DNA of 64,000 nucleotides from a bacterium (GTDB taxonomy: Bacteria; Patescibacteriota; Gracilibacteria; Peribacterales; Peribacteraceae): assembly GCA_029558515.1 (NCBI GenBank), contig JAKQEM010000009.1, forward strand, positions 42,186 to 106,185. Direction: 5' to 3'. The translations under genes and the position numbers were made by a program. Below are positions 26,713-38,210 of the stretch, one piece after another (position 1 is the stretch's first letter; each line of letters opens with the position of its first letter). The notes beneath the pieces are model-generated. The model made no database searches. It was not told the origin of the DNA and worked only from the letters and a program-made list of their open reading frames with translations.

Positions 26713-27345
26713 ATGCCCAATTTCCTCACGTACAACAAATGGCCACTCCGGCGGATCATTGGCGCAGTGCTCACTGCGATCACCGCTTTTCTCCAAGGAC
26801 CTGTTTTTGCAGGACTCCTCCGCAGTCAATCACCCGGCATGCTCGGATATTTCTTCGGGCTTGCCATTTGGGGGTATATTCTATTTCGACTACTTCGTGC
26901 GCCAGATGAACAGAAAACCTGGAAGGGAATACCGCACGCATTCTTTGCCATTCTGCTCTATTTTCTCCTTGTTGCAGTGATCGGAGGATCATCGGGCGGT
27001 TACGAGCCTATGCCGACTCCGTATGAAATAAAGGCACAGAAGGCGGACGAGTGCATCGCACGACGGATAGCTGCCAAAGAAGATATGAGCATAGCAGCCG
27101 ATGAGTGCATGCAAGAGGCGGGGATGACACTTGAGGATCAAAGACAGATGATGCTCAATACGATAGAAATGGGGGACGACATGTCCGTCCCGGAGCGTGT
27201 CGAGTGGTGTAAGGATTTCTTGCCGTACTTCTGGGAGGACCCATCCACACTTGATACAGCCTGTGTCTACGCAGCAAACAATTGGAAAGAAGCAAAGTCG
27301 GTGCTTTTACAGGGACTCAATGATCCGCCATATGCCACCGAGTGA
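26713..27345 (+). CDS. Membrane protein, hypothetical
   Basis: MPNFLTYNKWPLRRIIGAVLTAITAFLQG... three to four TM segments then an acidic soluble tail. Confidence 0.6.
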   Translation: MPNFLTYNKWPLRRIIGAVLTAITAFLQGPVFAGLLRSQSPGMLGYFFGLAIWGYILFRLLRAPDEQKTWKGIPHAFFAILLYFLLVAVIGGSSGGYEPMPTPYEIKAQKADECIARRIAAKEDMSIAADECMQEAGMTLEDQRQMMLNTIEMGDDMSVPERVEWCKDFLPYFWEDPSTLDTACVYAANNWKEAKSVLLQGLNDPPYATE

Positions 27346-27701
27346 GGACCAACGGGTACTCACAAATGAAAAGTTAGCTACACCAAGCCTAAATATGGCT
27401 GTCCAAGGATGGTAGGAAACGACGAGATAGCTCCGTAGTGGTTGTCACGAGTACGCCCCTTCCCACGCCTCTAAGGGGCATGGAAAGGCAAGGAAAGACA
27501 TACCCATTCGTAAGTTGATCCCTTTCACGCGCAGGTTGCTTTGATAGTACCCTAGATAATATTCGGAATTTGAAGTCAATGACGACAACGTGCATGACGG
27601 GTCCGGATGGGTATGATGTGCATGGATATCAAAGGCACTGACACTGACACGTAGACATTGGCACCGACACAGGCGTTTTATCTTCTGTCCGCCTTGGATC
27701 G

Positions 27702-28334
27702 ATGCCAGTTGTTGGGGAAAACGAATGTACAGCCGTTTCCGCAGAGGAAGGCGTTCGTCTCCTGTCCGATGCGTTATATCGGTACCTCCAAGAAATTGAG
27801 GCATGCAGAGCAATTTGCACGCATGCTCAAGACACAACTGCGGTACACACGCGCGGCAAAGCACTACAAGTGTTTCGGCTGTTCCAAGTCGATGAAATCA
27901 CAGCAACCCACATACGTCATACCTCGGCAGCATTCCCCGGGTGGGAGACTTCTCCATTTTGGGCCAGCCATGGACAGGCATGGGAAAGAACACTTCAACA
28001 AATTGAGAATCGAATGGAGAAGCACGGCAAACTGCATGCTATTTTAACAACGGGTATCGTTTGGGAAGGTATCCCCCTCATCGTACATGCCTACAAATTC
28101 GAACCGGACCCGGTCATGAAAGTGGAACTTGTACTCCCAGAGATACCAGAGCCGCTGCACGAACTTCCTCTCAAAATGATTGCGACGATGCTGCGATGCC
28201 TCGATCACATTGTCCCCGAATTCATCGCTACACCTCTTCCGCCGTACGTCAGACATGAGGCGAAATTTATGACGATAAAGGAATATCTCCTGCACACAAT
28301 GCCCGCAGGACTGTATGCTACCTCGTGCTTATAG
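27702..28334 (+). CDS. Hypothetical protein of the mobile element
   Basis: 210-aa ORF, no recognised motif; ends where the interleaved inverted repeats begin. Confidence 0.55.
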   Translation: MPVVGENECTAVSAEEGVRLLSDALYRYLQEIEACRAICTHAQDTTAVHTRGKALQVFRLFQVDEITATHIRHTSAAFPGWETSPFWASHGQAWERTLQQIENRMEKHGKLHAILTTGIVWEGIPLIVHAYKFEPDPVMKVELVLPEIPEPLHELPLKMIATMLRCLDHIVPEFIATPLPPYVRHEAKFMTIKEYLLHTMPAGLYATSCL

Positions 28335-28416
28335 AGGGTGTCTTGCCACGCCGGAAACGGAGTGGGAAGCCGAGACACCCTCCATGAGCACTCACCGGCA
28401 ACCAGCTTCCCACTCC
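28334..28416 (+). other. Interleaved inverted repeats (A-B-A'-B') in the recombinase leader
   Basis: A GAGGGTGTCT 28334-28343 / A' AGACACCCTC 28373-28382; B GGAGTGGGAAGC 28359-28370 / B' GCTTCCCACTCC 28405-28416; ATG at 28421. Confidence 0.7.
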
Positions 28417-28420
28417 TCCT

Positions 28421-30016
28421 ATGGCTCGACGCAAGCCACCACAAATCACTGCAAATGCACCAATCTGGGGCATCTGTCGAAAATCTCTCGAAGATAAGAA
28501 CAAGCAAATCGAGAGTATCTCCGATCAAAAGGCACTCGCGTCCCAGTATTACGAAGAGCGATTCCCGCCCGAGATTAGAAAAACACACCCGCTCCGTTTT
28601 GTCGTGACGGAACAGAGTGGGTTTTTGCCCGGCCTTCCCACTGTTGCGGAGGTGTGTACAGCTGCACAACAGGGGCAGGTCTACGGTGTCATTGCCGTAC
28701 GCGTGAACCGCATCGGAAGGAATCACGATGATCTTGGGAAATTCACGCAGGACCTAGCCGACGGTTTTATTCCATTTCTCGAAACAACAGACGGCAAGCG
28801 CTACCGAGGGGAGGATGCGGCAACGATCATCATGCTGTGCCTCGAGGGTGCCATGGGATGGCACGAGAGCGCAGAGAAGAGCAAGGTTGTTTTCGACCGT
28901 ATGCGGCTGAAAGCCCAGAATGGCAAACACATGGGTCGCAAGATGTTCGGCGTACGGCCGCACCATGTGGTACTGGATAACGGTGAAGTGCTGCGTCATA
29001 CGGAAGTAGACCACGAGCGGCTGCCACACCTCTTGACTATCTTTCGCATGGCCGCCGCCGGAGCCACCTATCCCGATATTGAGCGTGCCATGAAGAACGT
29101 GACACAGAGGAACGGCAAGCCGCTGAACAAAACAACCATTGCCGGGCTCATCAAGAATCCCTACTTCAAAGGGGCGACGAAATACGATGGCGTGATTTAT
29201 GAGCACACGCACGAGCCACTCATTGCCCCGGAACTGTGGGAGGCTGCACAGTCGAGCATTGCGAAACGGTGCACCCACTCCGGCCGCAAGAAGAAGCAGG
29301 ATGTGCGCACGCTGTTCACGTTTGGAGATACGGTACGCTGTGGGGAATGCGGGGGCGTGATGAGCCCTTACAAGGTGGTGAAGAAGAAGGCAGGCCAAGT
29401 GTACCTTTACTACGAATGCAAGAATCGCCGGACGCAGTGCCGACAGTTGATCAAGCAGCAGCGGCGAGACAAGGACGACAGGGAGGACGGTCTGCGCGAG
29501 CAGTTTGATGCCGTGATGGACAGCATTTCCGTCGATGATGAGGTTCTTGCGGACGTGAGAGAGAAGCTGCTCGCGCTGCACGTCGAAAAGTCCGCAGCGC
29601 GCCGTGCGGAGGTGGAGGGTCTACAGCAGCAGTACAACGACATCGAGGCCAATCTCGCAGAGCAGGTGAAGGCACTGCCGAAGGCGAAGGCGCTTGGGGT
29701 GGAGGACATTGCAGAGGCCGAGATCAAAAAGCTGGCGGATGAGCGACAGCGCATCAAGAGCAAATTGGACGCCGTACACGACGAAGGCACCGACTGGATC
29801 ACCAAGGTTATTGGGAACTTCAAGCTGCTCGAACTCGCACGGGAAGCCATAAACCACGGATCACCCGTTGTGCGGGAATCGGTCATCAAAGCACTCTGTT
29901 CGAACTTGGCCGTACAGGACAAAAAGCTAGTCCCAGAGCTACGTTCTCCATTCAAAGAAACACTCAATCGAGCGGGTGATGAGGAATGGTGGAGCATACC
30001 GGACTCGAACCGGTGA
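28421..30016 (+). CDS. Large serine recombinase (resolvase N-term, Recombinase domain, zinc ribbon, coiled coil)
   Basis: CRKSLEDKNKQIESISDQ (catalytic Ser), VYGVIAVRVNRIGRNHDDL, GVRPHHVVLDNGEVL..., FTFGDTVRCGECGGVMSPYKVV...YYECKNRRTQCRQ zinc ribbon. Confidence 0.92.
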   Translation: MARRKPPQITANAPIWGICRKSLEDKNKQIESISDQKALASQYYEERFPPEIRKTHPLRFVVTEQSGFLPGLPTVAEVCTAAQQGQVYGVIAVRVNRIGRNHDDLGKFTQDLADGFIPFLETTDGKRYRGEDAATIIMLCLEGAMGWHESAEKSKVVFDRMRLKAQNGKHMGRKMFGVRPHHVVLDNGEVLRHTEVDHERLPHLLTIFRMAAAGATYPDIERAMKNVTQRNGKPLNKTTIAGLIKNPYFKGATKYDGVIYEHTHEPLIAPELWEAAQSSIAKRCTHSGRKKKQDVRTLFTFGDTVRCGECGGVMSPYKVVKKKAGQVYLYYECKNRRTQCRQLIKQQRRDKDDREDGLREQFDAVMDSISVDDEVLADVREKLLALHVEKSAARRAEVEGLQQQYNDIEANLAEQVKALPKAKALGVEDIAEAEIKKLADERQRIKSKLDAVHDEGTDWITKVIGNFKLLELAREAINHGSPVVRESVIKALCSNLAVQDKKLVPELRSPFKETLNRAGDEEWWSIPDSNR

Positions 30017-30062
30017 TCTCCGCAATGCGAATGCGGCGCTCTACCAACTGAGCTAATGCCCC
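29987..30062 (-). tRNA. tRNA-Ala (anticodon CGC), CCA encoded
   Basis: Reverse strand GGGGCATTAGCTCAGTTGGTAGAGCGCCGCATTCGCATTGCGGAGATCACCGGTTCGAGTCCGGTATGCTCCACCA; overlaps the recombinase 3' end by 30 nt. Confidence 0.93.
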
Positions 30063-30166
30063 GTACCATGAAAGCGCAGGAAGTATACAAATCCTGTCTG
30101 AAAAATCCACCCTTCCCACCACTCACCCTCCTTGGTATAGTTTGGCGGCTTTTCGCGGAGAAACAT

Positions 30167-30241
30167 GGCCCGGTAGCTCAGTGGTAGAGCACTCGCCTGA
30201 AGAGCGAGGTGTCGCCGGTTCGATCCCGGCCTGGGCCACCA
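30167..30241 (+). tRNA. tRNA-Phe (anticodon GAA), CCA encoded
   Basis: GGCCCGG...CTGGGCC acceptor, CTCGC-CTGAAGA-GCGAG anticodon arm, GGTTCGATCCC, ACCA. Confidence 0.93.
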
Positions 30242-30277
30242 TTCAACTCGCATTCCTTTGGAGTGCTCGCTCATGGT
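30238..30277 (+). repeat. 40-nt tRNA-trailing palindromic element, copy 2
   Basis: ACCATTCAACTCG-CATTCC-TTT-GGAGTG-CTCGCTCATGGT; stem bases differ from copy 1 but still pair. Confidence 0.7.
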
Positions 30278-30606
30278 CTCGCCCCTCGCATCCGCTCGAG
30301 GCTCGGGCCACTCTACCCATGCGCGAGTTAAGTGAGTCTGAGCGAAGACACAATGCGGCAGAGTCGAAGACTCCCAAATGATTCGAATCTGCTACGATAT
30401 TTCGCTATGACAGTAGACTCCGCTCAAGGTAAGCCCTGGTTCGTCTACATCGGCACCTCCACTGATCCTCCCGAGAATTGCTGGAAAGAACGTGATCCCC
30501 GTATGTTGGGCAAACGATGTCGTCCACTTCCTTGGGTGAGCAAAAGATGCTCATTGATGGAATATCTGCGCTGTACTGCATGCAAACAAACAGCCATACA
30601 CAACCC

Positions 30607-31941
30607 CTACAGGCAGGCTGTTACATCCGTCGTGCCGATCATCACCTTCGTGCCCTCTTCCAGTCCGGACTGCTTCAGCGCGCGTGCCAATCCGATGCGG
30701 TCGAGAACGTCGCGGAATCGGGCGAGAGCACCGGGACTCTGAAAATTCGTCATACTGGTGAATTGTTCCAAACGTTTGCCACGAACATACAGCGATCCAT
30801 CCGGTAACTTCTCGATGCGATAGGCACCCATCTTCTCCGTCTGTTCCTGCGGGCGAAGCACTGGGAGAACGGACGCTGATCCTGCATCAAACGTCGGCTC
30901 CGCATTCTGCCTCTCCTCACGCTCTTCTAAGACAATGGGGAGCAGAGACTCGATAAATACGTCCACATTGCCACGCGTGGCAGCGGAGAGAGAAGAGAAT
31001 ACCCTAATCTTCTTTTTTGCCAGCGTGTTCTCGATTGCCAAAGTGTCGCCGGCCAAGAGGTCGTTCTTATTGAGCACGACGAGTTCTCGCTTGGCGGCCA
31101 GAGCAGGGGAGTATCGTTCAAGCTCCTTCCTGATGGCACGGTAATCGTCCACGAGCGAATCAATGTTTACCTTGCCATCCCCCTGCAGTGCTCGGCTGAT
31201 ATCCAGCATGTGTACCAAAACGCCCGTTCTCTCAATGTGCTTGAGAAAGTGCATGCCAAGTCCCTTCCCCTCACTCGCGCCCTCAATGAGCCCCGGTACG
31301 TCACAGACCACAATGCGCCTGTCATGCACCTGCACCACGCCGAGATTGGGAATCAGCGTCGTGAAGGGGTAAGCGGCGATCTTCGGACGAGCGTTGCTGA
31401 TGACGGAAATCAACGTGGATTTTCCCACGCTGGGATACCCGATGATGCCGATATCCGCGACCAGCTTAAGCTCCAGCTTCAACGAGCACTCCTGTCCGGG
31501 CTCCCCCAATTCCGCAAAATCCGGACGTTGACGGGTGGAACTCACGAAGTGCGCATTGCCAAACCCTCCACGACCGCCCTCAGCCGCCACGACTCTGTCT
31601 CCGTGTACGCGTAAATCTGCAAGTACATCCTCTGAACCGTCATCGCGTACGAGCATTGCGACGGTACCGGGAGGAACGAGCAGAACGAGATCCTCACCGT
31701 TCCTGCCGTGTTTGTTGGATCCGCTTCCGTTGCCGCCGGACTGCGCCTCAAACATCTTGCGGGATGCAAAATCACTGAGCGTATCGGTGTTGCGATTGGC
31801 TTCCAAAATCACAGAACCGCCTTGCCCCCCGTCTCCGCCATCCGGTCCGCCCTTGGCCACGTACTTCTCTCTCCGCCATCCGACGACGCCGTTTCCACCG
31901 TTGCCGCCTTTCACGCCGATGATGGCCTCATCCAGGAACAT
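30607..31941 (-). CDS. obgE: Obg family GTPase
   Basis: MFLDEAIIGVKGGNGGNGVVGWRREKYVAKGGPDGGDGGQGGSVIL, DIGIIGYPSVGKSTLISVISNARPKIAAYPFTTLIPNLGVV, DVPGLIEGASEGKGLGMHFLKHIER. Confidence 0.98.
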   Translation of the reverse strand: MFLDEAIIGVKGGNGGNGVVGWRREKYVAKGGPDGGDGGQGGSVILEANRNTDTLSDFASRKMFEAQSGGNGSGSNKHGRNGEDLVLLVPPGTVAMLVRDDGSEDVLADLRVHGDRVVAAEGGRGGFGNAHFVSSTRQRPDFAELGEPGQECSLKLELKLVADIGIIGYPSVGKSTLISVISNARPKIAAYPFTTLIPNLGVVQVHDRRIVVCDVPGLIEGASEGKGLGMHFLKHIERTGVLVHMLDISRALQGDGKVNIDSLVDDYRAIRKELERYSPALAAKRELVVLNKNDLLAGDTLAIENTLAKKKIRVFSSLSAATRGNVDVFIESLLPIVLEEREERQNAEPTFDAGSASVLPVLRPQEQTEKMGAYRIEKLPDGSLYVRGKRLEQFTSMTNFQSPGALARFRDVLDRIGLARALKQSGLEEGTKVMIGTTDVTACL

Positions 31942-32007
31942 GGACGCAGTATAGCGATTTCGAGCCGTGTCGCATCGGTATCAACCTACGTAGCGAAGAA
32001 AGAAGGA

Positions 32008-33995
<1,988 letters not shown>

Positions 33996-34048
33996 CGTTC
34001 ATTGTATCTCCCGATACGACGGAACGAGGGTGAATAGCCGACATCGAT

Positions 34049-35020
34049 TCAGGAACCCGCCACAACGGCGAGTTCCACCAAACGATTGCTGTAGCCCCAC
34101 TCATTGTCATACCAGGCAAAGACCTTCGCGAGCGTCCCGTCGATGACCTGTGTGGAGGAAGCGTCGACAATGCTGGACCTGTCATCACCCTTAAAATCCA
34201 TACTGACGAGCGGACGGGATTCAAGACCGAGAATCCCTTTCAGCGATCCCGATTCCGCCTTCTGAAATGCCGCATTGATCTCCTCGGCTGTCGTCTCCTT
34301 CTTCAGGACAACGGTGAGATCCGTCAAACTGACGGTCGGAGTGGGAACACGGACGGAAATGCCGTTGAGTTTGCCCTTGAGATGGGGAAGCACGAGTCCT
34401 ACGGCTTTGGCTGCACCCGTCGTCGTCGGAATCAGGTTGAGTCCCGCGGAACGGGCTCGACGCGGATCCTTGTGCGGAAAGTCAAGAATGACCTGATCAT
34501 TGGTGTAACTGTGGATCGTCGTCATGAGGCCGCGTTCGATACCGAATGCCTCGTCCAATACTTTCACGACGGGAGCAAGCGAATTGGTGGTGCAAGATGC
34601 ATTGCTGATGATGTGCATCGTCGCCGGGTCGTAGGTTTTATGATTGACACCGATGACAAACGTGCCGTCGACTTCATCCTTTGCCGGCGCCGATAAAATG
34701 ACCTTGCGTGCTCCCGCAGCCACATGCAAAGCAGCATCCGCTCTCTTCGTAAAACGGCCGGTACATTCCAGCACGACATCGACCTTCAACTCTTTGTGCG
34801 GCAGCTTGGAAGGATCCTTCTCCGACGTCATCGTCACCCCGTCAAACGCATGAGGGTTGTCGTACGTACCGTACGTGGAATCAAAAACAAACAAATGCTT
34901 GCGTATCGCTTCATCCATCAAATCATTGATGAGAACAACCTTCAGATCCGGATGCTTCTCCAGGATGATGCGCAGGGCAAGTCTTCCGATGCGGCCGAAT
35001 CCGTTGATGGCGATATTCAT
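34049..35020 (-). CDS. gap: Glyceraldehyde-3-phosphate dehydrogenase, type I (paralogue 1)
   Basis: MNIAINGFGRIGRLALRI...ISNASCTTNSLAPVVKVLDEAFGIERGLMTTIHSYTNDQ...WYDNEWGYSNRLVELA. Confidence 0.97.
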   Translation of the reverse strand: MNIAINGFGRIGRLALRIILEKHPDLKVVLINDLMDEAIRKHLFVFDSTYGTYDNPHAFDGVTMTSEKDPSKLPHKELKVDVVLECTGRFTKRADAALHVAAGARKVILSAPAKDEVDGTFVIGVNHKTYDPATMHIISNASCTTNSLAPVVKVLDEAFGIERGLMTTIHSYTNDQVILDFPHKDPRRARSAGLNLIPTTTGAAKAVGLVLPHLKGKLNGISVRVPTPTVSLTDLTVVLKKETTAEEINAAFQKAESGSLKGILGLESRPLVSMDFKGDDRSSIVDASSTQVIDGTLAKVFAWYDNEWGYSNRLVELAVVAGS

Positions 35021-35084
35021 GAGAGGGGGGTGAAAAACGAGATGAGACTAGCAGACTCCAAAGTCGTTGTGTAGCATCACTCAC

Positions 35085-36443
35085 ATGCCTGTTTCTCCAT
35101 CCATTTTCGACGCGTTACTGCGGGAATCCTACGGTGAAGCGGCATACAAAGTGAGCGAACGGCTGATCGACGCCGGCTTCGATACGTGGTGGGTGGGTGG
35201 GGCCGTGCGCGACATGCTCGGCGACATCATGCCGAAGGACATCGACGTTGCGACGGCCGCGCATCCCGAAGACATCGTACGACTCTTCCCGGAGGCAACC
35301 ATTGCTGAAAAGGCACTGGGGAGCACGCGGGTGCGCTGCGGTGTGTACGTGTTTGAACTGACAACGTTCCGTAAAGAGTCAGCAGAAAGCATCGGGCGAA
35401 AGCCTGTCACGGTGCAATTTGGCACGCGGGAAGAGGATGCGGAGCGTCGAGACCTCACGATTAACGCCCTGTACGCTCATCCCGTGGCGCGAGAATTGTA
35501 CGATCCGTTTGAAGGCGAAGATGATTTGAGAGAAAAACTCATTCGATTCATAGGGGATCCCGCCGTACGCATCAAACATGATCCTCTGCGAATGCTCCGT
35601 GCCATTCGCATGCGTGCGAAGATCGATGGGCAGTATCATCCCGATACGTTCGCAGCCTTACATGAGAATGCTTCGCTCAGCACGAAGATTTCCGGGGCTC
35701 GACTACTCAACGAATTGGAGAAATTGCTGCTCTATCCGTTCGCGGAGAGAGGGCTGGAGGATCTCTGGGAACTCGACATTCTGGAGCAGTGCCTGCCGGA
35801 ACTCCATCGGTGCAAAGGCATACCGCAACCCGCCGATTTTCATCATGAGGGTGACCTCTGGGACCACCTATTGCATTGCGTATCCGCCTTCCGCCCCGAT
35901 GATCTGCTGGATGTCCGTTTTGCGACTCTTCTCCATGACATCGGCAAGGTGGAAACATTCGCGCTCAAGGAACGCATCCGGTTCGACCGTCACGCGGAGA
36001 TTTCTGCGAAATTGGCGACGGACATTCTCAAGAAGCTGGGAGCGCCTGCGCGCAGACGAGAAAAGATCGCCTGGCTCATCAGTCACCATATGATGATGGA
36101 ACCGCTGCTTCATATGAATGAAGAACGAAAAACACATTGGTACCACCATCCGTGGTTTGAAGATCTGCAGAGGCTATTTTGGCTGGATATCGCCGGAACC
36201 GCGCCTTCGGACTTCGCACTCTTCGACCGCATTGTAGAAGATAGAAATATTTTTCTGAACAATCACCCTCGTCCGCTGCGTCCGCTCCTCACAGGAGAGG
36301 ATGTCATGGCACTGACGGGGCTGCGACCGTCCGCACGCATCGGAGAAATCCTAGAAAAAATTAGTGAAGCTCAGGAGAAGGGGATCATCACGACGAAACA
36401 CGAAGCGCAGCAGTTCGTTCAGTCATGGGAGGAATCACGCTGA
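35085..36443 (+). CDS. CCA tRNA nucleotidyltransferase / poly(A) polymerase family with HD domain
   Basis: WWVGGAVRDMLGDIMPKDIDVATAAHPEDIVRLFP, RRDLTINALYAHP, DPLRMLRAIRMRAK, HDIGKVETF HD motif. Confidence 0.92.
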   Translation: MPVSPSIFDALLRESYGEAAYKVSERLIDAGFDTWWVGGAVRDMLGDIMPKDIDVATAAHPEDIVRLFPEATIAEKALGSTRVRCGVYVFELTTFRKESAESIGRKPVTVQFGTREEDAERRDLTINALYAHPVARELYDPFEGEDDLREKLIRFIGDPAVRIKHDPLRMLRAIRMRAKIDGQYHPDTFAALHENASLSTKISGARLLNELEKLLLYPFAERGLEDLWELDILEQCLPELHRCKGIPQPADFHHEGDLWDHLLHCVSAFRPDDLLDVRFATLLHDIGKVETFALKERIRFDRHAEISAKLATDILKKLGAPARRREKIAWLISHHMMMEPLLHMNEERKTHWYHHPWFEDLQRLFWLDIAGTAPSDFALFDRIVEDRNIFLNNHPRPLRPLLTGEDVMALTGLRPSARIGEILEKISEAQEKGIITTKHEAQQFVQSWEESR

Positions 36444-37051
36444 TCAACCCGGGCGCTGCGACGCTTGAGACGCCAATACCATACGATGGCCATGCCGATG
36501 ATCGCCGTCACAATCAATACTCCCACGCCCGCAGTCGACCAGAAGAACGCACGTTGCCATGCAAATCCAAACGCGTACCCCATTGCCAGGAACCATGCGC
36601 ACCACAGAATCGCACTCAGCACATTGGAAACGTAGAACCGCATGCGACCCATGTGGAACGCCCCGGCAACGAAGGGGATGAACGGACGAATGGGTCCCAC
36701 AAACCTGCCGAGAAAGACGCTCATATCATGATGTCGTAGAAAAAAAGCGCGAGCTTTTGCAAGATACGCATTGAACCGCGCCCATCGCTCCACACACACG
36801 CGTCCGATCCTGCCCAATTCGTAGCTGATGGCGTTTCCGATAATGGCGCCGCTGATGGCTGTCAGCGCCAGTAATGGGAACTCAAACGATCCGCGCGTGG
36901 ACGCAAGACCACCCATGATGACCAACACAACCGTTCCGGGGATGAACAGACCCGTGAACACAAGCGACTCCCCCAACGTCATCAGAAAGAGGATTAGGTA
37001 CCCCATGGTTCCCCAGTCCACGATCCAGGAGAGCAGAGATGAGAGGTTCAT
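36419..37051 (-). CDS. DedA family membrane protein
   Basis: LGESLVFTGLFIPGTVVLVIMGGLASTRG, GAIIGNAISYELGRIGR, FLGRFVGPIRPFIPFVAGAFHMGRMRFYVSNVLSAILW. Confidence 0.92.
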   Translation of the reverse strand: MNLSSLLSWIVDWGTMGYLILFLMTLGESLVFTGLFIPGTVVLVIMGGLASTRGSFEFPLLALTAISGAIIGNAISYELGRIGRVCVERWARFNAYLAKARAFFLRHHDMSVFLGRFVGPIRPFIPFVAGAFHMGRMRFYVSNVLSAILWCAWFLAMGYAFGFAWQRAFFWSTAGVGVLIVTAIIGMAIVWYWRLKRRSARVDQRDSSHD

Positions 37052-37090
37052 ACTGACAGTCTACTCGACGGAATATCGCTCACGCGACTA

Positions 37091-37540
37091 CTAAAAGTTT
37101 ACGGGAATCGTTATGGAATCGTCATTCTCCGGCAGACCTGAAGGGTTATCCTTCTCCAAAACCAGAGAACCGGTGGTCGTGGCGGGAAGAGGAAAACTCA
37201 ACGTCGCAACGAACGGCACGAAATCCGCCGTCATCCAATCGCCTTGCGCCTGCGCAGTCCCAAATGCGATCTCCGCGCCATTGCCATCGAGGAGTCGTAC
37301 CGGAAAGCTCGCTTCAAAATACCATCCGCCCCGCGCCTCTCCGGTCACCATAAGCGGACTTGCGATCGTACTGCCCGGAAGAGGGCTAATGACATGTACC
37401 ATCGTTTGCTCTGCGCTGCTTGCCGAGGACAATGCAACCGAAGAGCTCGATGTCCCGTCTCTGCCCCACTTGGGCACCGTCGTGCAGGCGGAGAGAAGGA
37501 GAATGAGTGCCATTGTGGAGAAAGTGCGAACAACCATCAT
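37091..37540 (-). CDS. Lipoprotein with Gmad2-like domain
   Basis: MALILLLSACTT lipobox; VHVISPLPGSTIASPLMVTGEARGGWYFEASFPVRLLDGNG...GSLVLEKDNPSGLPENDDSITIPVNF. Confidence 0.82.
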   Translation of the reverse strand: MMVVRTFSTMALILLLSACTTVPKWGRDGTSSSSVALSSASSAEQTMVHVISPLPGSTIASPLMVTGEARGGWYFEASFPVRLLDGNGAEIAFGTAQAQGDWMTADFVPFVATLSFPLPATTTGSLVLEKDNPSGLPENDDSITIPVNF

Positions 37541-37591
37541 TTCCCATGATCCATGGGAGAGTGGAGAGGGTCAAGGAGATGAAGAGGGAGG

Positions 37592-37668
37592 TGGTGGGCC
37601 AGGGTGGACTTGAACCACCGACCACGGGTTTATAAGTCCCGGGCTCTAACCAGCTGAGCTACTGGCCC
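37592..37668 (-). tRNA. tRNA-Ile (probable anticodon TAT), CCA encoded
   Basis: Reverse strand GGGCCAGTAGCTCAGCTGGTTAGAGCCCGGGACTTATAAACCCGTGGTCGGTGGTTCAAGTCCACCCTGGCCCACCA; loop CTTATAA with an A-A apposition at 31-39. Confidence 0.8.
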
Positions 37669-37716
37669 ATGCAAAAAGAGTAGCACAGCACACCGTGTCA
37701 TAGAACAAGATGAGAT

Positions 37717-38166
37717 TTACGCCTTCTCCTCCGTCACCTTCACCGTCAATTCCACATCCTGGCCTCCCATCCGCACACTCACGACGTGTTCCCCCAAAGT
37801 CTTGATGTGCTCATCGATGACAATATCCTCCGGCGCTACTTCCGCCTTGTGCTGATCCAGCAGAGCAGTGGCAATGGCCTCTTCCGTAATGGCTGCGTAG
37901 AGTTTTCCGGTCTTGGTCGCCTTGCGGGCAAACGTAACGGTCTTCCCGGAAAGAGCGGCAACTGCATTGGCCGCAAATGACTTCTCCTTCTCCTTTTCCT
38001 CCGCGCGTCTCTTGATGAACTCGGCGTAACGCTTACGCACCAGGGGAGTGGCCACGAGAGCCGCCCGCTTGGGGAGCAAAAAGTTGAGGGCAAACCCGTC
38101 ACCCACGATCAGAAGATCGTTCTTCTTGCCGACACCGGGGATGTCTTGGATGAGGAGTATTTCCAT
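37717..38166 (-). CDS. rplI: 50S ribosomal protein L9
   Basis: MEILLIQDIPGVGKKNDLLIVGDGFALNFLLPKRAALVAT. Confidence 0.95.
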   Translation of the reverse strand: MEILLIQDIPGVGKKNDLLIVGDGFALNFLLPKRAALVATPLVRKRYAEFIKRRAEEKEKEKSFAANAVAALSGKTVTFARKATKTGKLYAAITEEAIATALLDQHKAEVAPEDIVIDEHIKTLGEHVVSVRMGGQDVELTVKVTEEKA

Positions 38167-38210
38167 GGAAAATGAAGGAGACAAGATAGTACGCGATCAA
38201 TTGCGGTGCG

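Larger units (their letters stand above)
25042..30016. mobile_element. ~5 kb integrative element with serine recombinase, inserted at tRNA-Ala 3' end (provisional boundaries)
   Basis: Recombinase at one end overlapping tRNA-Ala. Degenerate direct repeat AATGGTGGA-nn-ATAC...CTCGAACCG-GAT at 25042-25077 versus 29985-30017. Contains only hypothetical, terminase-like and recombinase genes. Confidence 0.65.

Noticed and set aside
29410-30126. 238-aa minus ORF opposite the recombinase
   Set aside because: Shadow ORF in a GC-rich coding region, low-complexity Ser-rich composition, runs through tRNA-Ala.
30053-30274. 73-aa minus ORF (WWPRPGSNRRHLALQASALPLSYRAMF...)
   Set aside because: Translation across antisense tRNA-Phe and the tRNA intergenic region; not a protein.
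30408-30606. Short plus ORF MTVDSAQGKPWFVYIGTSTD... as a GIY-YIG nuclease remnant
   Set aside because: Only a superficial match to the GIY-YIG start; lacks the second half and runs antisense into obgE.
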